From contig CM068839.1 in NCBI GenBank assembly GCA_028554795.2, forward strand, positions 83,969,540 through 84,033,539: a DNA stretch of 64,000 nucleotides, in the 5' to 3' direction. How positions within the stretch are numbered: the stretch's first letter is position 1; every line of letters begins with the position of its first letter. Source of the stretch: Sinohyriopsis cumingii (taxonomy: Eukaryota > Mollusca > Bivalvia > Unionida > Unionidae). The position numbers and the translations under genes are program-made. The notes beneath the pieces are model-generated. The model was not told the origin of the DNA, searched no databases, and saw only the letters and a program-made list of their open reading frames with translations. Positions 1-10,494 of this stretch are shown here, in pieces.

Positions 1-322
1 TTTCTGTAATTATGTGTAAATTGTTATTAGAATTAGAGAATTTAATTTTTGGTTACAAATTTCTTAATAGATGTTATGCATGTCATTATCATTAAAAATC
101 AGCCCACCCCCATCTCAATAATCACTTTACATTTTAAATTTTTCTGATTTATCAAGGTTCCATATTAGAATTATACCACACTTACGAAACCTGCCTCCCA
201 CCAAAAATAGATTAGCAGTTCATTTTTAAGTATACATCAATTCTGATTGAAATCAACAAAGAAACACAAATATGTTTGCCTTGTAAAGCCTTTAATCAAA
301 GTGGGTTACATTGTTAATATCT

Positions 323-676
323 TTATTTACTTAGGAGAACAGAAAATGCAATTTTGAATTCTATACTGATGAGATAAATACTGCCTTTCATTTGTGCTGG
401 GATAAATAATATAAAGATACCAAAGGTAGGCTCAGACAATAAATGTGCAATTAATTGAGAAATGTCAGAATTGGACTTAAGGTATTCAAAGTCATTTGTG
501 CTGTAACACTTCGGATTAATGGTCAATAAAGTGAAAATATCATTGAAATCTCCGTACATATTGAAGTCTATTATATCATGTACCTGCTTGCAATGAAGAA
601 TTTTTCTAACCTCTGGGTTATCTAATTTATGAAATGTATTACTTTTCTCTTGGATTTCATCAGGTTGAGTAGAAGG
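323..676 (-). CDS. Unrecognised 117-codon open frame, possible exon or gene remnant
   Basis: The minus strand is open from just after a TAA at 677-679 down to a TAA at 323-325. An internal ATG codon at 557-559 would give 78 residues. The composition is mixed and protein-like (for example NPEVRKILHCKQVHDII, then DFNDIFTLLTINPKC) rather than low complexity. The stop codon overlaps an AATAAA hexamer, which would suit a terminal exon with a very short 3' UTR or a decayed element. I see no convincing splice acceptor at the upstream side and do not recognise the family. It could also be chance, since the region is AT-rich; confidence is therefore low. Confidence 0.28.
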   Translation of the reverse strand, partial: PSTQPDEIQEKSNTFHKLDNPEVRKILHCKQVHDIIDFNMYGDFNDIFTLLTINPKCYSTNDFEYLKSNSDISQLIAHLLSEPTFGIFILFIPAQMKGSIYLISIEFKIAFSVLLSK

Positions 677-1104
677 TTACAAATGCATGATGAAAAATAG
701 GGCATTAGTTTTATACGGTTACATTTTATTCTGGAAGGTACCTTCATCTGGCAAACAGAATAGCATTATACTGTATTTTGCTTTTCTACTTAATTATAGG
801 AGATTGCTTTTTGTGAATTGAAGGACTTGTGCGATAGACGTGATCACGTTTAAATTTCATAATTCTCAAGCATGGATGCATTTTATGCAGTTGCAACACA
901 GCTAAGTGGCAGTACATAATACTTGTTCTGTCATAGTTGAATTGTAACCTTGGAAATTAATCCATCAGTCTAGCAAACTTGCCAATCCACCCTCACATAT
1001 TAAACTTATCTCTCAGGATCAGACTATGAAAAGTGCTCAGTTCTTTTCTTGTGACAATTTGTAAGATGTTGTGGCAAAGTTTCTTTAAAATTTAAGAAAG
1101 AAAA

Positions 1105-1350
1105 ATGGAAGAAGATAAAATGGATGAACACAATACTTCAAATTATAGGAAAGTTAGCATTGTTGATGGGCCTCCAAATGCCAGAAAAATTAGTCTTGGT
1201 GAGGGGCCCTCAAAAGTTAGGAGGGTTAGTGGCACCTCTTCAGATTCTGTGGCAGATTCTGGCCTACGAAAGATCAGCAAAGTCACAGACTTAGTGAGAA
1301 AAATCAGTGTTTTCAGTCAGAGGATGATCCCAGACAAAATGGCAAACAAG
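1105..1350 (+). CDS. First coding exon with five RKxS motifs, candidate N-terminus of the dynein gene
   Basis: This is an 82-codon open frame from an ATG in good context (AAAAATGG) to a strong splice donor, AAG|GTGAGT, ending in phase 0. It encodes a basic, Ser-rich, probably disordered segment. R-(R/K)-x-S motifs sit at residues 15-18 (RKVS), 27-30 (RKIS), 39-42 (RRVS), 55-58 (RKIS) and 65-68 (RKIS). The first three lie in a 12-residue repeat (RKVSIVDGPPNA, then RKISLGEGPSKV, then RRVSGTSSDSVA). The motif fits the PKA-type phosphorylation consensus. The next downstream acceptors that keep frame are at 1550 and at the dynein exon at 62265, both phase 0. Membership of the dynein gene is inference from strand and phase; it could belong to a separate small gene. 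That it is a real exon is well supported by composition and donor. Confidence 0.6.
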
Positions 1351-1364
1351 GTGAGTTTAAATCT

Positions 1365-1490
1365 GTATCTGAGAATTTCCATTTGGGCAATACTCTAAAA
1401 TTATTAACACCTTGGGAATTTCCATTTGGCCAATACTCTAAAATTATTACCACCTTGAGAATTTCCAGTTGGGCAATACTCTGAAATGAT
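1365..1490. repeat. Short tandem repeat, about 45 bp x 3
   Basis: Three diverged copies of a unit containing 'gaatttccatttgggcaat' then 'actctaaaattatta' follow the splice donor at 1350, inside the putative first intron. Confidence 0.7.
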
Positions 1491-1549
1491 AACACCTAGA
1501 GAGAGTTTCAACCTTTTTATTACTCAGTATATGTCTTCTTTTATTTCAG

Positions 1550-1630
1550 TCAGTAGTATTAAAATCTGAAAACAAAAATGTGTATCCATTCACAAAAAGA
1601 AGTGAATGTGTCCATTCTCAGAAAAGTTAA
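1550..1630 (+). CDS. Possible alternative terminal exon
   Basis: A textbook acceptor (tcttcttttatttcag, AG at 1548-1549) is followed by 26 codons and a TAA in the frame that continues from the exon ending at 1350 (both phase 0). The reading begins SVVLKSENKNVYPFTKR and is Lys/Ser rich. Joined to the upstream exon it would make a protein of about 108 residues. The other two frames from this acceptor stop within six codons. A second, overlapping open frame starts at ATG 1578 but is not reachable in frame from the acceptor. This may be a short-isoform terminal exon or a cryptic acceptor. Confidence 0.28.
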   Translation, partial: SVVLKSENKNVYPFTKRSECVHSQKS

Positions 1631-1789
1631 TATGTTGATTCACCAAAAAGAAGTGGTGCATGATCAGTGCAAAAAGAAAATGTTTGATCACTTAGCTATG
1701 ACAAAAATGTCATATTATGTAAAAAAAGGTAAATTCTGTGTTTCAGGTAACTTCCAGAATTGGAAGGAATTTGTGTTATTTATTGCATC

Positions 1790-2070
1790 TGTAATGGAAA
1801 TACAATTAATTGATTTTATGCTTATAGAGTTTTGCTGATTGCATCTGTAATGGAAATAGTGATTTTACATTTGTATATATATAGTTTTGCTGATTGTGTC
1901 TATAATGGAAATAAAGTTCAGTGAGTTTACACTTGTGTATATAGTTTTGATGATTGCATCTGCAATGGAAATAAAGTTAAGTGAATTTACATTTGTGTAT
2001 ACAGTTTTGATGATTGCATCTGCAAGGGAAATAAAGTTAAGTGAATTTATATTTGTGTATACAGTTTTGT
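1790..2070. repeat. 60-bp minisatellite, about 4.5 copies
   Basis: Tandem 60-bp units contain 'gattgcatctgcaatggaa' and 'ataaagttaagtgaattta'. Later copies differ at only a few positions, and the first copy is more diverged. The period is a multiple of three, so a spurious plus-strand ORF runs through it. Confidence 0.85.
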
Positions 2071-2155
2071 AGATTTTTTATTGGAAGCAGATACTTTCTT
2101 CACATTTCGATTTAATTCCTGCAAAGTCATTTAATAATCTCACATCTAACAACTA

Positions 2156-2480
2156 TATGTGTGTGATTTGGATTTTTAACATAGATTTTTAAAAAATTCA
2201 GTCACATTGCTGCATTGGCTGCAGTGTGGCAGTTTATAGTTATGTCTAGCACTTGAGCATCATGCCACAGACATTTAGCATCATTACCCCACCCAATCAC
2301 ATTATCCTGACACCAGGCCAACTAGTCCTAACACTAACCTCTTAATGCTGAGTGTCAAGCGAGGCATCTGTTAGTATCATTCTTTTAACAAGTCTTTGGT
2401 ATGACATAGCCGGGGTTCAAATCTGTGACCTTCTGCATCCAAGGCAAATGCTCTAACCACTTAAGCCACTGGAGCAGTCC
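2156..2480 (-). mobile_element. SINE family A, full-length copy, minus strand
   Basis: A tRNA-derived element read on the minus strand: the head (ctccagtggcttaagtggtt, then agagca) carries A-box and B-box-like promoter sequence, followed by the family body ('agtgtggcagtttatagt' in plus orientation) and a tail. It is flanked by a 13-bp target-site duplication, catctaacaacta, at 2143-2155 and 2481-2493. Confidence 0.85.
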
Positions 2481-2575
2481 CATCTAACAACTAATGTTCA
2501 TTCCAAATGTTTCTCACTTCATTACAAAGTTTATATGAACCAAAAAAGTATGAAAAGTTAGGATTATACTCTTCT

Positions 2576-2661
2576 GCATCATCTGGAATGGTTTTCCGAC
2601 TTTGGGATTCTTACTATGGCATCATCTGGAATGGTTTTCTGACTTTGGGATTCTTACTATG
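2576..2661. repeat. Direct duplication, 43 bp x 2
   Basis: Two nearly identical adjacent copies of a unit beginning catcatctggaatggttttc. Confidence 0.85.
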
Positions 2662-3214
2662 GCTATTGTGCAGCTGTTAACCTGTCTGCCTGTCTTGCAA
2701 CAAAAGGTGGCTTGAATCCCATTGTCTCTATATATTCGTTTTAGTGTGATATTACTTGATTAGCTTGAACTCGTCATGCAACTCTTCAATTTACATAGCT
2801 GTGTCCTTATGAAATTAATTTCCATCTTGTTTAATTTTTGTGGGTGATAGTGGGGGATAAAGGTGTGATTCTCTTCTTTGTGAGAAAAACAATATCTGGC
2901 CCCCAGCTAGCTTTTAAGAAACAATGATGCTCAGATTGGAGAGAAAAGACTAATTATATCAATTATAATAGTTGAAAAATGATTAACTTGAGACAAAATA
3001 AGTTATTTTTATTTTCTTTGGAAAGAAAATCCCAAAACTTAAACGTTTGGTCCATAAGGATGTTTTATACCCATTGTCGGATATGTACTGCCATATATAT
3101 ATATTCATGTATTTGTATTCCTTACTGTTAATAATGACTTTATTTAAAGAGGGTAACACAATTAGCTAAGAACTAATCTACCTTGAGGCAGTCATACAAA
3201 GGAATTTATTTATT

Positions 3215-4970
3215 TTAGCTGTATCTCTGAAGCCACTGGATATATTGGGTTTGGAAGAAGGAAATAGAGTGGGCATTTTTAATCTCAACTGGAATGCTAT
3301 TCCAGAGCAAAGTTCCAGAGAATTGGAAACTTTTTTAAAATTTTTCCTTTTTTTGGTTTGGGAATTTTATACTGTTTGGTAGACATAGATTGCAGGTGGA
3401 GAGTATTGCCAGGTAGCCTATACTGGAATAGTGATTGTAAATATTCAGGAGCACTATTATTGGATATCCTGTACATTAATTTGGCTTTTCTCAAACAGAT
3501 TCAGTCTTTAATAAGTAATATTTTTAACCTACCAGCTAAATTTTCCTTGCTTTCTTTCTGGATTGATATTAGCCAAAATGCTCTTTTTTGAAGATGTGCT
3601 AGCTTTGCTATGTTTTTATCATTTCTGTTATAAAATAGTTTTCTGTGCCTTTCAGGGAGAATATGTCTAATCCTACTGAGAAGCCACAAACTTGAATTGA
3701 CTTTTTTACTGATTTGTTTGATATGTTCAGTCCACCAAAACACTAAGTAGTCTATCATGACAGGCCATTTGCAGATTTTCATCATTCCATGTCAGACATA
3801 GTTCATCACTATCAAGATTTGTTAGTTTTTGCCATGTTGAGATAAGTAATATTTTAGTTTTACCAGTATTTACCACCATGCCATTGCATCTACACCAGTT
3901 GTCTAGTTTATTTAGGGCATTCTGTAAAGAAATTTCGAGTTCATGCTTTGTGCTTTCGATGTCTCACAATGTTTTGTCATCTGCATAGAGATCTGTAGAT
4001 GATATTGAGTCCCTTAGTAGAAGTGGTAGGTCATTAATAAATAAATTAAATAGTAGTGGACCTAGAATTGAGCCTTGTGGTACTCCATATCTAATTGTTC
4101 CAGGTTTGAACAGAACATTATTTATATAAAAATGTTGTGTTCTCTCAATTAAGTATGAAGTAAACCATCTAACTGTGCTTTCATCACATTGGTAAATTTT
4201 CAGTTTGTTCAAAAGGATTTCATGATCCACCGTGCCAAAAGCTTTCCAGAAATCTACAAATACAGATCCTATTATTCTACCTTGGTTAAGTGCTTGAAGC
4301 CATTTATCAGTTAGGGAGATCAAGGCAGTCTCACATGAATGTTTTTGTCTAAAGCCTGATTGATTAGGGTGTAACAGCAAGTGTTTGGTTAAATATGACA
4401 TGAATGAGTCATGGACATGTTTTTTAATCAATTTTGACAAGTTTGGTAGCATTGAGATTGGTCGGTAGTTATCAGCATCATCCTTAGAACCAGATTTGTA
4501 AATAGGAGTTACTTTGGCAGTTTTCAGTATTTTGGGAACAGATGAGGTTGCAATAATTAAATTGATTATGAACGTTATACTATATAAAATAGCAGAAGCA
4601 GAGGATTTAATGAGTTGTGGACCAATCTGATCCAGTCCTGTAGCTTTCTTGGCATCGAGTTCACTGAGACATTTTTTACCAAAGTCTTTTTCTTATACTG
4701 GTGGAATAGAGAAACAAACCTCCTTAGAGATTTTGCTGCTGTAGAACTTTTCAGTTCATTAAACTTGTTTTCTATCACTGGTTCTTTTAATTTTGTGGTA
4801 ATGTGTCTGAGTGTCATTAGTGACTATGGTGTCATTTACCAGAAGTGAGTGAATTTTATTTGTCTGATCTTTGTGTTCCTCCACTGAGTTCATTGCCATC
4901 TTGTGTCATTGCCATCTGTTTGTCATCTTGAGTGGTGGTACATGTTATGGCCAGGGGGATGGGAAAATCC
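3215..4970 (-). pseudogene. Truncated non-LTR retrotransposon (LINE), RT and C-terminal domain, frameshifted
   Basis: Read on the minus strand, this is the 3' half of a LINE ORF2. The upstream part (about 4560-4850) shows the pre-RT KATGLDQIG motif in a frame different from its neighbours. The RT core (3964-4560) shows TPIYKSGSKDDADNYRPIS, QSGFRQKHSCETAL, FVDFWKAFGTVDH, the GVPQGSILGPLLF block and catalytic YADD. A stop follows the YADD block, then the NGMVVNTGKTK motif. The C-terminal region (3215-3785) carries NNSAPEYLQSL and LLWNSIPVEIKNA and ends in TAA at 3215-3217. KAFG replaces the usual KAFD aspartate, and several stops and frameshifts show it is dead. The family resembles the CR1/L2 group; clade assignment is uncertain. 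The 5' end is truncated near 4970. Confidence 0.9.
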
Positions 4971-4974
4971 AACA

Positions 4975-7390
4975 TAACAGCCATCCCATTAAATAAAGGA
5001 ATGAGCATTCTTGTGATTTAGCTCATCAGTAGTTGGCAGCTGTCCAGAAACCTGGCTGTAATAATCTACGGTATTTGAAGAAAGAGATTCGTAATGCATG
5101 CTACTATTAATTTTAGAATAAAAGTACTACATAAAATATATAAGAAAATAATGTATATACATGTACCTTTAGACATGCATGGAAGGAAGACTGGCTCATT
5201 GACAAATACATTACTTTAAAAAAACTATATGTAAAAAAAGTAAAAATAAACATTTTTTAAACACCTCATGTGTTTCGATTTTTTATTGTTGAATTTTGTG
5301 ATGGAATGAGATGGAAATATTTTCAGTAAAAAGACAGCTTGTGTATAGTTACATGCACATAAAGTGGGAGTTTTAATACAAAAATAAAATTAAGTAATTG
5401 CTCAAGCCAGATTTAGTAACTATTCTTTTTTAATGTTATTTTTCCCCCTATATCACATTCACATATTTAGTACAGTGATTTACAGAGAGTAAATTCAATG
5501 ATAACAAGTGATGACTAATATCATAGCAGTGCTTGCTTATGTGAAATTGGGTGCAGTTAAAGAGAATTTAAAAAAAACTATTCAGGTTTTTCATTTAAAG
5601 TTGAAATGCTTATTTCTCCACATCCTGATACCCTGTCTGGGTGAAATAGTTTGTTTTGACATTTTTTATCAACATGCTTTCAATGTAAAATTATTTAAAT
5701 TTGAATTAGAAAATATATGTAAACTTTGTGTGGAAGTGAGTTACAGTTCTGTAATAAAGTGTTTGAATGCCATATAACATATGTAACAGTGTTTCCTGCA
5801 TTTACTTGACATTGTATGGGATTACTGCTATTGACTTTCATTATTGCTTATGTCTTTGATATGAATTTTTAAAAATAAGTGTAACTGTTTTGCTTAATTA
5901 TTACATGTACAAAAGTTTAATTATCAAAAATTTTGTTTTGCTTGTAAGGCATGGATGAGATTTAGGTATCACATTTCCAAAGTCATTGTCTTTTTGGCCA
6001 ACAGTATTGGCAAAACCTAGGCAAAACATTGAGTTTTGGGCATTTAGCTCTATTTCGTTGACAATGTTGAGAACCACTAACTTTATTTACAAAGAAAAAC
6101 CAGGTCACAGTGAATGATTTTTACACTCCACAGGTTTGCATTAAATTTTCTGTGTTGAACTCTGTGTTTATGTGATACATCTGCCTGTATGCTCTTGAAA
6201 CAAGAAGATTCATTTTTCAGTTCAGTATTCACACCTATGAAAAATAGGTTGCAGTGACCTGTCCATTTTGTTAAAGTTATCTTGCTAGCTCTTTAGTAGT
6301 CCTATATCAGGATATAGATAATATAAAAGGCATAATCCCTCAGCTATGTAAAATCCTCCATCCTGGTACAGGACTTGGTATTCAGAGTGTGCCACATTAT
6401 AGCATTTGATGGAATATGGTTAATTCATAGTTCAAGCAAATGTAATTGATTTAAAATTCACATTGCTCTTTGTCAATAATACATCAGATGTTTTTGCAAA
6501 TGAGTTATCATTGACCTACATGGTATGGTCATGTATCATGTACAGTAGCTTATCATGAATGCTTTAATGCAGTTTAGACAGGCTAATAAATATCACATTC
6601 ATTCAGCTTGCACAAAATAAAGAAGGGTAAGCAACAAGAATCACTTTGGTAATTGTGTTTGTGATAGCAGAGCTTTATCATTTTTCAACTTTCTTTATAT
6701 TTATGAGTTGTGCACAAAAATCTATATTTGTTTCATTGAGATGAGGACGTAGTATTCCTAATGACCAAGATACTAATGTAATATTTCTAAAGTAGGTTAC
6801 AATGACCAAGTTACAAAAGTAGTATTCCTAGAGTATCTCACATTCACCAAGTTATGATCTTCTATCGAGTCAGATAACTTCAGCGTAAATGAAAAGATGG
6901 GGAAGAGTATAATTTGACAAGTTAATTGTTTTTAAAACAACGAAAACTGAACACTTTTACTGTGTTATCATACTTTAGGTGCATATGATTTTCTTTTAAC
7001 CATCTCTCCACTCCCACCCTCCATTTTCAGAATAGTTTTTGAGTCTAATCTGCTCCTCTGTCTATGTCTTTAGTGAGCAAACAAAATTATTTTGGCTCTT
7101 ATGAAATCCCAGGCCTTATCTCCTCCTTGAGAGATATCATTGGTGCCTATAAAACAGCACAATTACAAAGGTGATATATGACCTGAGTCATGAGTTAAAT
7201 CAATCTGAGGTAATATTGTTTAATTACACGCTCTGCTTTTGTAAAGAAGGGTGCTAATATATGTTCTGACAATTGATACTCTCTGAACTCTGTTCTAGTC
7301 ATGAAATTTTTTCTTTATACTTAAATTGTTATTGTATTATTGTTTTTAAAAAAGAGTTTCCCTTAATTTATTGGTTTGCAAATTTAACCT
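4975..7390. other. AT-rich intronic or intergenic DNA, nothing recognised
   Basis: I see no coding signature, SINE head, inverted repeat or tandem array here. A plus-strand 89-codon open frame at 5508 is Leu/Phe/Lys-rich, as expected from AT-rich noncoding DNA. Confidence 0.6.
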
Positions 7391-7392
7391 AC

Positions 7393-7395
<3 letters not shown>

Positions 7396-7434
<39 letters not shown>
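7396..7434. repeat. (AG)n microsatellite
   Basis: An uninterrupted GA/AG dinucleotide run of about 39 bp. Confidence 0.95.
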
Positions 7435-7440
<6 letters not shown>

Positions 7441-7828
7441 AAGGGAAACAACCATACTTTACTAATAGGAAGCATGTGAAAGGTTTGATGAATATCTGGA
7501 GTTATTTACCTTGAACAAGTACTCTTGCTTAGAAAGTGCTTGTTTATCTGTTGCCTAGCTACTGATGTCAGGTTACTTACACTTCCATTGTTCATATGCT
7601 TTGGATAGCTGTTCAAATAGTGACACATTTATTAGCCCATATAGCAAATACTTGTGTTACTTCAGGTCTGGACTGTTGTAGATCAGTAGATAGTGTATAC
7701 AATTATTAATCATCCTGGCGACACCCTAACAACTGACTTTTATTGACTAACTACAGCTTAAATGATTTTTCTACGGGATCTATTACACTGGTGGAAACCA
7801 ATGACATCTCTGCTGATTAACATCTCGT

Positions 7829-7848
7829 GTGTGTGTGTGTGTGTGTGT
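7829..7848. repeat. (GT)n microsatellite
   Basis: A GT dinucleotide run of about 20 bp in otherwise featureless AT-rich DNA that extends from 7440 to 8335. Confidence 0.9.
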
Positions 7849-8336
7849 TTAATGTCACTAGTACAATGCTGGCTATATAGTGTGGATTGAAAGTTGTTTT
7901 AAAAATACAAAATTTCAAACTCTTTAGGAAGATAAATCCCTTCAAATAGACGTAAACAGTTACTCCTATGAGTTAAAAATATATCTTAACTTGCAGCCAG
8001 TTAACTTTCCCTAATAAGTAAAATTACCATGAAATTCATTATATGTATCAGTTGTCATGATTTGGCTGATAAGTATGTTTTCCTTCATAGTTTACCTCCA
8101 TGAATGATAAAACCTTAACACTGTATTTTCACAAGTAGAAGAGATTGATGCATGCTACATTATTATGTAAATTTTGTGAAAATAATTTAGTGAGTAGATC
8201 TTTTCTTCCTAAAGTAACTAAAGTTTTCTATGATTTACGATAAGTGAAATTAAGAATGGGGTGTTATTTGCTTCATACATTAATCATTATTTGTTGCATC
8301 TTTATATTGATGATGTTTGTAGCTACCACAAAGTGT

Positions 8337-9193
8337 ATGAAAAGTGGTACCCCCCACTTAGAAATATGATGAAGATTGGTAAAATGGTAACCCCCACTTA
8401 GAAATGTGATGAAGATTGGTAAAGTGGTAACCCCACAAAGAAGTGTGATGATGATGGGTAAAGTGTTACCCCCACAAAGAAGTGTGATGATGATGGGTAA
8501 AGTGTTACCCCCCACTTAGAAATATGACGAAGATTGGTAAAGTGGTAACCCCACAAAGAAGTGTGATGATGATTGGTAAAGTGTTACCCCCACAAAGAAG
8601 TGTGATGATGATGGGTAAAGTGTTACCCCCCGCTTAGAAATATGACGAAGATTGGTAAAGTGGTAACCCCACAAAGAAGTGTGATGATGATGGGTAAAGT
8701 GTTACCCCCACAAAGAAGTGTGATGATGATGGGTAAAGTGTTACCCCCCACTTAGAAATATGATGAAGATTGGTAAAGTGGTAACCCCACAAAGAAGTGT
8801 GATGATGATTGGTAAAGTGTTACCCCAACAAAGAAGTGTGATGATGATGGGTAAAGTACAAAGAAATGTGATTATGATTGGTAAAGTGGTACCCCCATAA
8901 AGAAGTATGATGGTGATTGGTAAAGTGGTACCCCCACAAAGAAATGTGATGATGGTTGGTAAAGTGGTGCTCCCACAAAGAAATGTGATGATGATTGGTA
9001 AAGTGGTACCCCCATAAAGAAGTATGATGGTGATTGGTAAACTGGTACCCCAACAAAGAAATGTGATGATGATTGGTAAAGTGTTACCCCCACAAAGAAA
9101 TGTGATGATGATTGGTAAAGTGGTACCTCCATAAAGAAGTATGATGGTGATTGGTAAAGTGGTACCCCAACAAAGAAATGTGATGATGATTGG
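8337..9193. repeat. 39-bp minisatellite, about 22 copies
   Basis: Tandem units of 39-40 bp such as gtgttacccccacaaagaag followed by tgtgatgatgatgggtaaa. Two main variants occur: one with 'cacttagaaatatgatgaag' and one with 'cacaaagaagtgtgatgat'. In the first half they alternate in a longer-order pattern; the second half is of the second type only. Because 39 is a multiple of three, three overlapping minus-strand ORFs stay open, with 13-residue repeats such as GGTTLPIIITFLC. These are artefacts of periodicity. Confidence 0.92.
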
Positions 9194-9261
9194 ATGGTTG
9201 TTTGAGTTTATCTGGACTTTGAGCACACCTCAGGCTATATAATAAACTGAGTAAATTGGAG

Positions 9262-9622
9262 CTACCATACATACACAGTTATAAGTCAATTTAAACTGCA
9301 AACAGCAAAGATCCTGATCTGCCTTAGGTATAATCCACCTGCAGATTAGATTCCATCTTGTTTTGTCATACTGATTACTTCTAATAAACTGCAGAGACCC
9401 AGATCTGCTAATGCATTATGTGACTCAGTTTTAAGTCAAATTAAATGGCAAACAGCAGAGATACTGATCTGCCATCACATAATGCACCTGCAGATCAGGG
9501 TCTATGCTGTTTGTTCTCCTGATTACTCCTGACAAACTACAGACCCAGTTCTGCCTATACATTATTATGGCAGCTCTGGGTCTGTGTAGTTTTCAGTTGG
9601 ACTCATAAGCTAGTGTATACGG
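9262..9622 (+). mobile_element. Palindromic MITE-like element, two overlapping diverged copies
   Basis: Contains two successive left parts of the family (aactgcaaacagcaaagatc, then a second 'atggcaaacagcagagatac') with the 'ctgcagatcagggtct' block and one right end (actcataagctagtgtatac). It looks like one copy inserted in or duplicated next to another. Confidence 0.7.
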
Positions 9623-9624
9623 TA

Positions 9625-10285
9625 AGTGCCTTTCACAAGTACACACCAGTCCATCTTGGGCAGGTATCAAACCTGTTACAAATTCAGATTACAAACTAGT
9701 GTACTTTTTGAAAATGTACAGTAAATATTTCAACAGATATTACAAAATTGCCTTTGAAAGACTACCCCTTCTGTAAAAAAGTACACTTTCAATACATGTG
9801 GTTCTTCATAACAGATCTTAACACTGTATAATAAATCAATCCAAACACTGCAAATCTAGTTCCTCAAGACAGATAACTAAACAGGTCTCTCAAGACAGCT
9901 GTTGCAATTTTGATCTTACAATCCAGACCATATTACAGACTTAGATACATACATGAATATTAAAAATTAATTGCCTATCCTGTACCAGTTGGATCATTAA
10001 AAACAAAACAATTGGCAATGCCCACATTGACAATCAATTAATCTGAGTTGTCTCATTTCCATCAACATTTGTGTGATTTTGAACTCATTTTTAGATCATT
10101 AAATGCTATACTAACATGGATTTGAAAAGAATATCAAAATACTACACAAATGAATAAGGCACAATCACATGCATATACATGGGAATTTTATTATAAAGGT
10201 TTTGACAGTGTTAGGGTTGAGTTTTCCTTCCACCCACTTTCACATTATTGACATGAAAATTAGGATATTATTGTATGTACAACTA
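9625..10285. other. AT-rich DNA, nothing recognised
   Basis: No gene or repeat signature seen between two MITE copies. Confidence 0.55.
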
Positions 10286-10286
10286 C

Positions 10287-10491
10287 CATATATACTTGCT
10301 TATAAGTCTAGTCAAACAGCAAACACAAAAATCCTGATCTGCCATTACATAATGTGCCTGCAGATCAGGGTTTATATTATATGCTTTACTGATTACTCCT
10401 TCCATACTGCACAGACCCAGATCTGCTGGTGCATTATGTGATGGCAGATCTGGGTCTGTTCAGTTTGCATTTATAAGCAAGTATATGGAAT
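10287..10491 (+). mobile_element. Palindromic MITE-like element
   Basis: A good copy. The left end accatatatacttgcttata is complemented by the right end tataagcaagtatatgg. Inside are two sub-hairpins: gatctgccattacataatg with ctgcagatc, and cagatctgctggtgcattat with atggcagatctg. It has no coding capacity, so mobility would depend on a transposase elsewhere. Confidence 0.85.
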
Positions 10492-10494
10492 TCA

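Noticed and set aside
1578..1838. 86-codon ORF starting MCIHSQKE
   Set aside because: Out of frame with the strong acceptor at 1550 and partly overlaps the 60-bp repeat; the phase-0 frame from that acceptor is preferred.
5508..5777. 89-codon plus-strand ORF
   Set aside because: Hydrophobic and Lys-rich composition expected of AT-rich DNA, no splice sites, no motif.
8741..9272. Overlapping 62-161-codon ORFs rich in Leu-Pro-Ile or His
   Set aside because: Periodicity artefacts of the 39-bp array.
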